DNA from: Desmodus rotundus
Lineage: Eukaryota; Chordata; Mammalia; Chiroptera; Phyllostomidae
Assembly (NCBI RefSeq): GCF_022682495.2
Contig: NC_071388.1
Location: 81,593,073-81,657,072 of the forward strand
Direction of reading: 5' to 3'
Length of the DNA: 64,000 bases
How positions within the stretch are numbered: position 1 is the stretch's first letter; every line of letters begins with the position of its first letter. Positions 61,381-64,000 of this stretch are shown one piece after another. The position numbers and the translations under genes are program-made. The notes under the pieces were generated by a model. The model saw nothing but the letters and a program-made list of their open reading frames with translations, had not been told where the DNA came from and ran no database searches.

Positions 61381-62862
61381 ATGCAAAGGATCTAAGAAAC
61401 GGAAAGAGGAGAAGTGTTTTCCTTTATTTTTAATAGGGAGAATTAAGCCTCTTATTTTTTATTTGTGTTTGACCTCGTATATCTTGGCACTTTTTGTACT
61501 GTCTGGCTTAGACAACAAATATCCAAACTTTCTAAACCTACACAGACACACATACACAGTTGCAATTTAAAATTTATATGTAAAAATCTGAAATCCAGAT
61601 TAATCAGAAGTTCCAGGAGAAGCTTTAAGTTTATATGGGCATTATTATAAATTAAGTCCACTTTTGCAGGTTGTTAGCAAAAGAAGTCCAGAGTGAACAA
61701 GGAAAGCCTAATGATTAATTGCTCACACCGCCTTGATTCACTCTCCCCTTCCATGTCGGGCCGCCCTTCTGTCAGTAGGAACCTCACAAGCTGCTCAGAT
61801 GCTAAGCGGTGGGCTGGAATGAGAACAAGTCTGGCAAAGGAGCGGGGCTATCTAAATGCAAAGTAATGTTAATATCGACAAAAGTGATCATCTCACCCTG
61901 TCTGACCTTTGTGTTCCGACATTGGAACTATTTTCTTTAATTTCCATGGCATTTATCCTTGAGTCAAAGGAAACACCAGGGTCTAATTCATTTCAAATTT
62001 AAAGGGATACCATTTAATTTTAAGGTAGTTAACTCTTGGCTTTCCAAGCTAGTAGCAGGGAATAGATATTTGCCCCAATAACATTGTAGTTGTGCTGTTC
62101 CCAGAATAAAACTCAAACCACAGTTGACTTTTAGGGTACCAAGGAATTATTTGGCCAGAGTGAAACGTACAGATAAGTGCATCTGACCTCTGTGGGTACT
62201 TTCTGGAACTAGGCCCTTTGGGGGGGAAGATGATAGTTTATAAGGGTTAGCCTAAACTTTCAGATCTGTAAAGGAGACTTTAATGATAAAGGCACAATCA
62301 AGGAGAACTTCAGTTGATGGCACCAACACCTTTGTGGCCCGACGCCGTCTCATTGTGCGCTGACCAGTCACGGGAAACTGAATGGAAGTCAGTGTTACCT
62401 GACTTACCTTTTTGCATTCTGTTTAAAATACAAAATCGATAGAATAGAAATAGATAGAATCTATTTGTATTCTATTATTAATAAGGATGAAAATAATAGG
62501 TTCCACATATTGCATGCTAGTCACATTACATAATTCTCTCTTTTATTTCTTATAACAAACATACTACACTATTTTTTAAAGAATTTTTGTCAGAGTTTAT
62601 GTTTGAGCCAAACTGATGACATATGCCATGGAGTGAGATGGAGTAAAATGCTTCAGAGAGTAATAGTTTTGTAGTATTTTTAAAATACATTTGAAATTAT
62701 GGAGAGAATGTCAGGAAGACAAAATCATTTTTAATCCTTATTTTATGATGAGAAAATTGAAGAATAGAATTTGTCTAATGCTGCAAAGTTAGCAATTGAC
62801 AAAGATAAATTAAAAAAGAAACACCAACAACTAGGATTTTGTCTATCGAATCATGGCGCCTA

Positions 62863-63242
62863 AAGGTGAAGTTTGAATACTAAGTTTAAACAGTGATGTG
62901 TACAAACAACCAAATAATCCAATTAAAATGGGCCATGTACCTGCATAAATATTTTTGTCCAAAGAATACATATAGATGGTGAACAGGTATATGAAAATAT
63001 GTTTAACATCACTAATCATCAGGGGAATGCAAATCAAAACCACAATGAGATATTTTATACCTGTCAGTATGACTACCAACAAAAAGAGAAGAATCAGCAA
63101 ATGCTGACAAGGATGTAGAGAAAAAAAGAACCCCTTTGCACCCTTAGTAGGAAACAGTATGGAAAACAGTACGGAGGTTCCTCAAAAAACTAAAAATAAA
63201 ACCACTCTATTATGTAGCAATTCTACTTCAGGTATATATTTG
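62863..63242 (+). mobile_element. Older L1 ORF2 3' part, sense, left half (interrupted)
   Basis: 'ccaattaaaatgggcc', 'atcatcaggggaatgcaaat', 'caaaaccacaatgagat' and 'agcaattctacttcaggtat' are the sense strand of the L1 ORF2 3' part. Interrupted at 63243 and resuming at 63548. Frameshifts and stops are frequent. Confidence 0.85.
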
Positions 63243-63547
63243 TTTTTTTTTTTTTACAATCATATAACTAGTGTTTATTTTGGGGTATAATTAGAAAAAA
63301 TATATCAGGAGGGTTTTTGAGAAAATAATGCATTGAAACTGCAGGGAACAATTTTTTTAATAATTTTAATTTTTTATTGTTATTCAATTACAGTTGTGTG
63401 CCTTTTCTCCCCATCCCTCCACCCCACCCCAGCTGAACCCCCCTCCCTCCCCCACCTCCACCCTCCCCCTTGATTTTGTCCATGTGTCCTTTATAGTAGT
63501 TCCTGTAATCCCCTCTCCTCACTGTCCCCTCCCCACTCCCCCCGACC
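63243..63547 (-). mobile_element. Nested L1 3' end with probable 3'-transduced flank
   Basis: Inserted into the older L1. Both sides carry 'atatatttg' (63234-63242 and 63548-63556). From the left: a T13 tail (63243-63255), about 95 bp of non-L1 sequence with a minus-strand AATAAA at 63274-63279, 18 nt before the tail, then a degenerate T-rich tract and a bat L1 3'UTR (63374-63547) nearly identical to that at 15898-16060. On the minus strand the order is L1 3'UTR, weak A-tract, unique DNA, AATAAA, A-tail. That is the layout of a read-through transcript. Confidence 0.8.
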
Positions 63548-64000
63548 ATATATTTGAAAGAAACAAAATCACTATATTAAAAATATATCTGCACCTCGAT
63601 GATTATTGCAGCATTGTTTAAAATAACCAAGACATGGAAACAACCCAACTGTGCATCAACAGAAGAACTGGTAAAGAAGTTGTGGTATAGAAATGCACAC
63701 AATATAATGTATTCAGCTATTGAAAAGAAGAAAGTCCTGCAATTTGTGACAACTTGGATGAACCTTGAGAGCATTATGCTAAGTGAAATAAGTCAGACAG
63801 AGAGAGGTAAACAGACAAATACTATATGATCTCACTTATACGTGGAATCTTAAAACCAAGCAAGCAAGAAAAAAGAAAAAAAAAAAAAACTCAGTAAAAG
63901 AGACCAGATTTGAGTTACAGAGAGGTGGGAGTGGAGGGTGAGAGAACTGAATGAAAGGGATTACAAAGTACAAACTCCCAGTTATACAGTCCATAGGTCC
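63548..64000 (+). mobile_element. Older L1 ORF2 end and 3'UTR, right half (runs off window)
   Basis: It continues the interrupted L1: 'attgcagcattgtttaaaa', 'ccaagacatggaaacaacc', 'gcattatgctaagtgaaat' and 'tatatgatctcacttatacg', then an A14 run and purine-rich 3'UTR to the window edge. Confidence 0.85.

Noticed and set aside
62843..63100. 85-codon hydrophobic minus-strand frame
   Set aside because: Antisense reading of the older L1 ORF2 at 62863-63242.

Overview
This is a mammalian genomic window, most likely from a bat (Chiroptera, probably a yangochiropteran). The evidence is the repeat content. There are tRNA-derived SINEs with a VES-like head and a (TC)n-rich tail, LINE-1 copies with a pyrimidine-rich antisense 3'UTR of the kind I associate with bat L1, an ORF1-only half-LINE, and several hAT-type elements. 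These sit on a background of ancient L2, MIR, MLT1 and MER5-like relics common to placental mammals. Prokaryotic features are absent. Species assignment is inference and was not tested against a database.

The only host gene I can recognise is the first coding exon of ZPLD1 (zona pellucida-like domain containing 1) on the + strand, with ATG at 55734 and a consensus 5' splice site after 55839. It encodes the signal peptide and the start of the secreted ectodomain, and ends in phase 1. Everything from 55840 to 64000 is intron. Everything before 55726 is upstream intergenic sequence, or a 5' non-coding intron if the transcript starts further upstream. No second ZPLD1 coding exon is present.

Layout: 1-5.5 kb holds old L1 debris, a solo LTR (about 2.9-3.4 kb), a CpG-dense single-copy patch (about 3.97-4.13 kb), an MLT1 fragment and an L1 3' end. 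7.5-9 kb has two VES-like SINEs in tandem, a hAT relic and an MLT1 LTR. 10-17.6 kb has L1 fragments, a minus-strand LTR, a hAT element with a perfect 8-bp target duplication and a young L1 with a 13-bp duplication. 19.7 kb has a SINE. 22.0-24.0 kb is an essentially complete HAL1-type insertion followed by an L1 with an inverted 5' segment. 25-48 kb is AT-rich and largely single copy, with scattered L2/MIR, a 237-bp TA-flanked MITE (29.4 kb), a hAT relic (36.6 kb), an RTE-like reverse-transcriptase C-terminal fragment (37.4 kb) and a possible 7SK-derived fragment (43.6 kb). 48-54 kb is rich in L2 and MIR with three unexplained GC-richer patches. The ZPLD1 intron (55.8-64 kb) has a 1.6-kb L1, a SINE and, at the end, an L1 nested in an older L1. 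The nested copy looks like a textbook 3' transduction.

No novel multi-gene system is present. The most interesting items are the small L1 insertion with a transduced tail (63243-63547), the tandem SINEs with three target-site copies (7.5-8.04 kb), the complete ORF1-only retroposon (22.0-24.0 kb), the orphan CpG-dense patch (about 4 kb), and the RTE-like open fragment (37.4 kb). Most repeat boundaries are judged by eye and are approximate unless target duplications are quoted.
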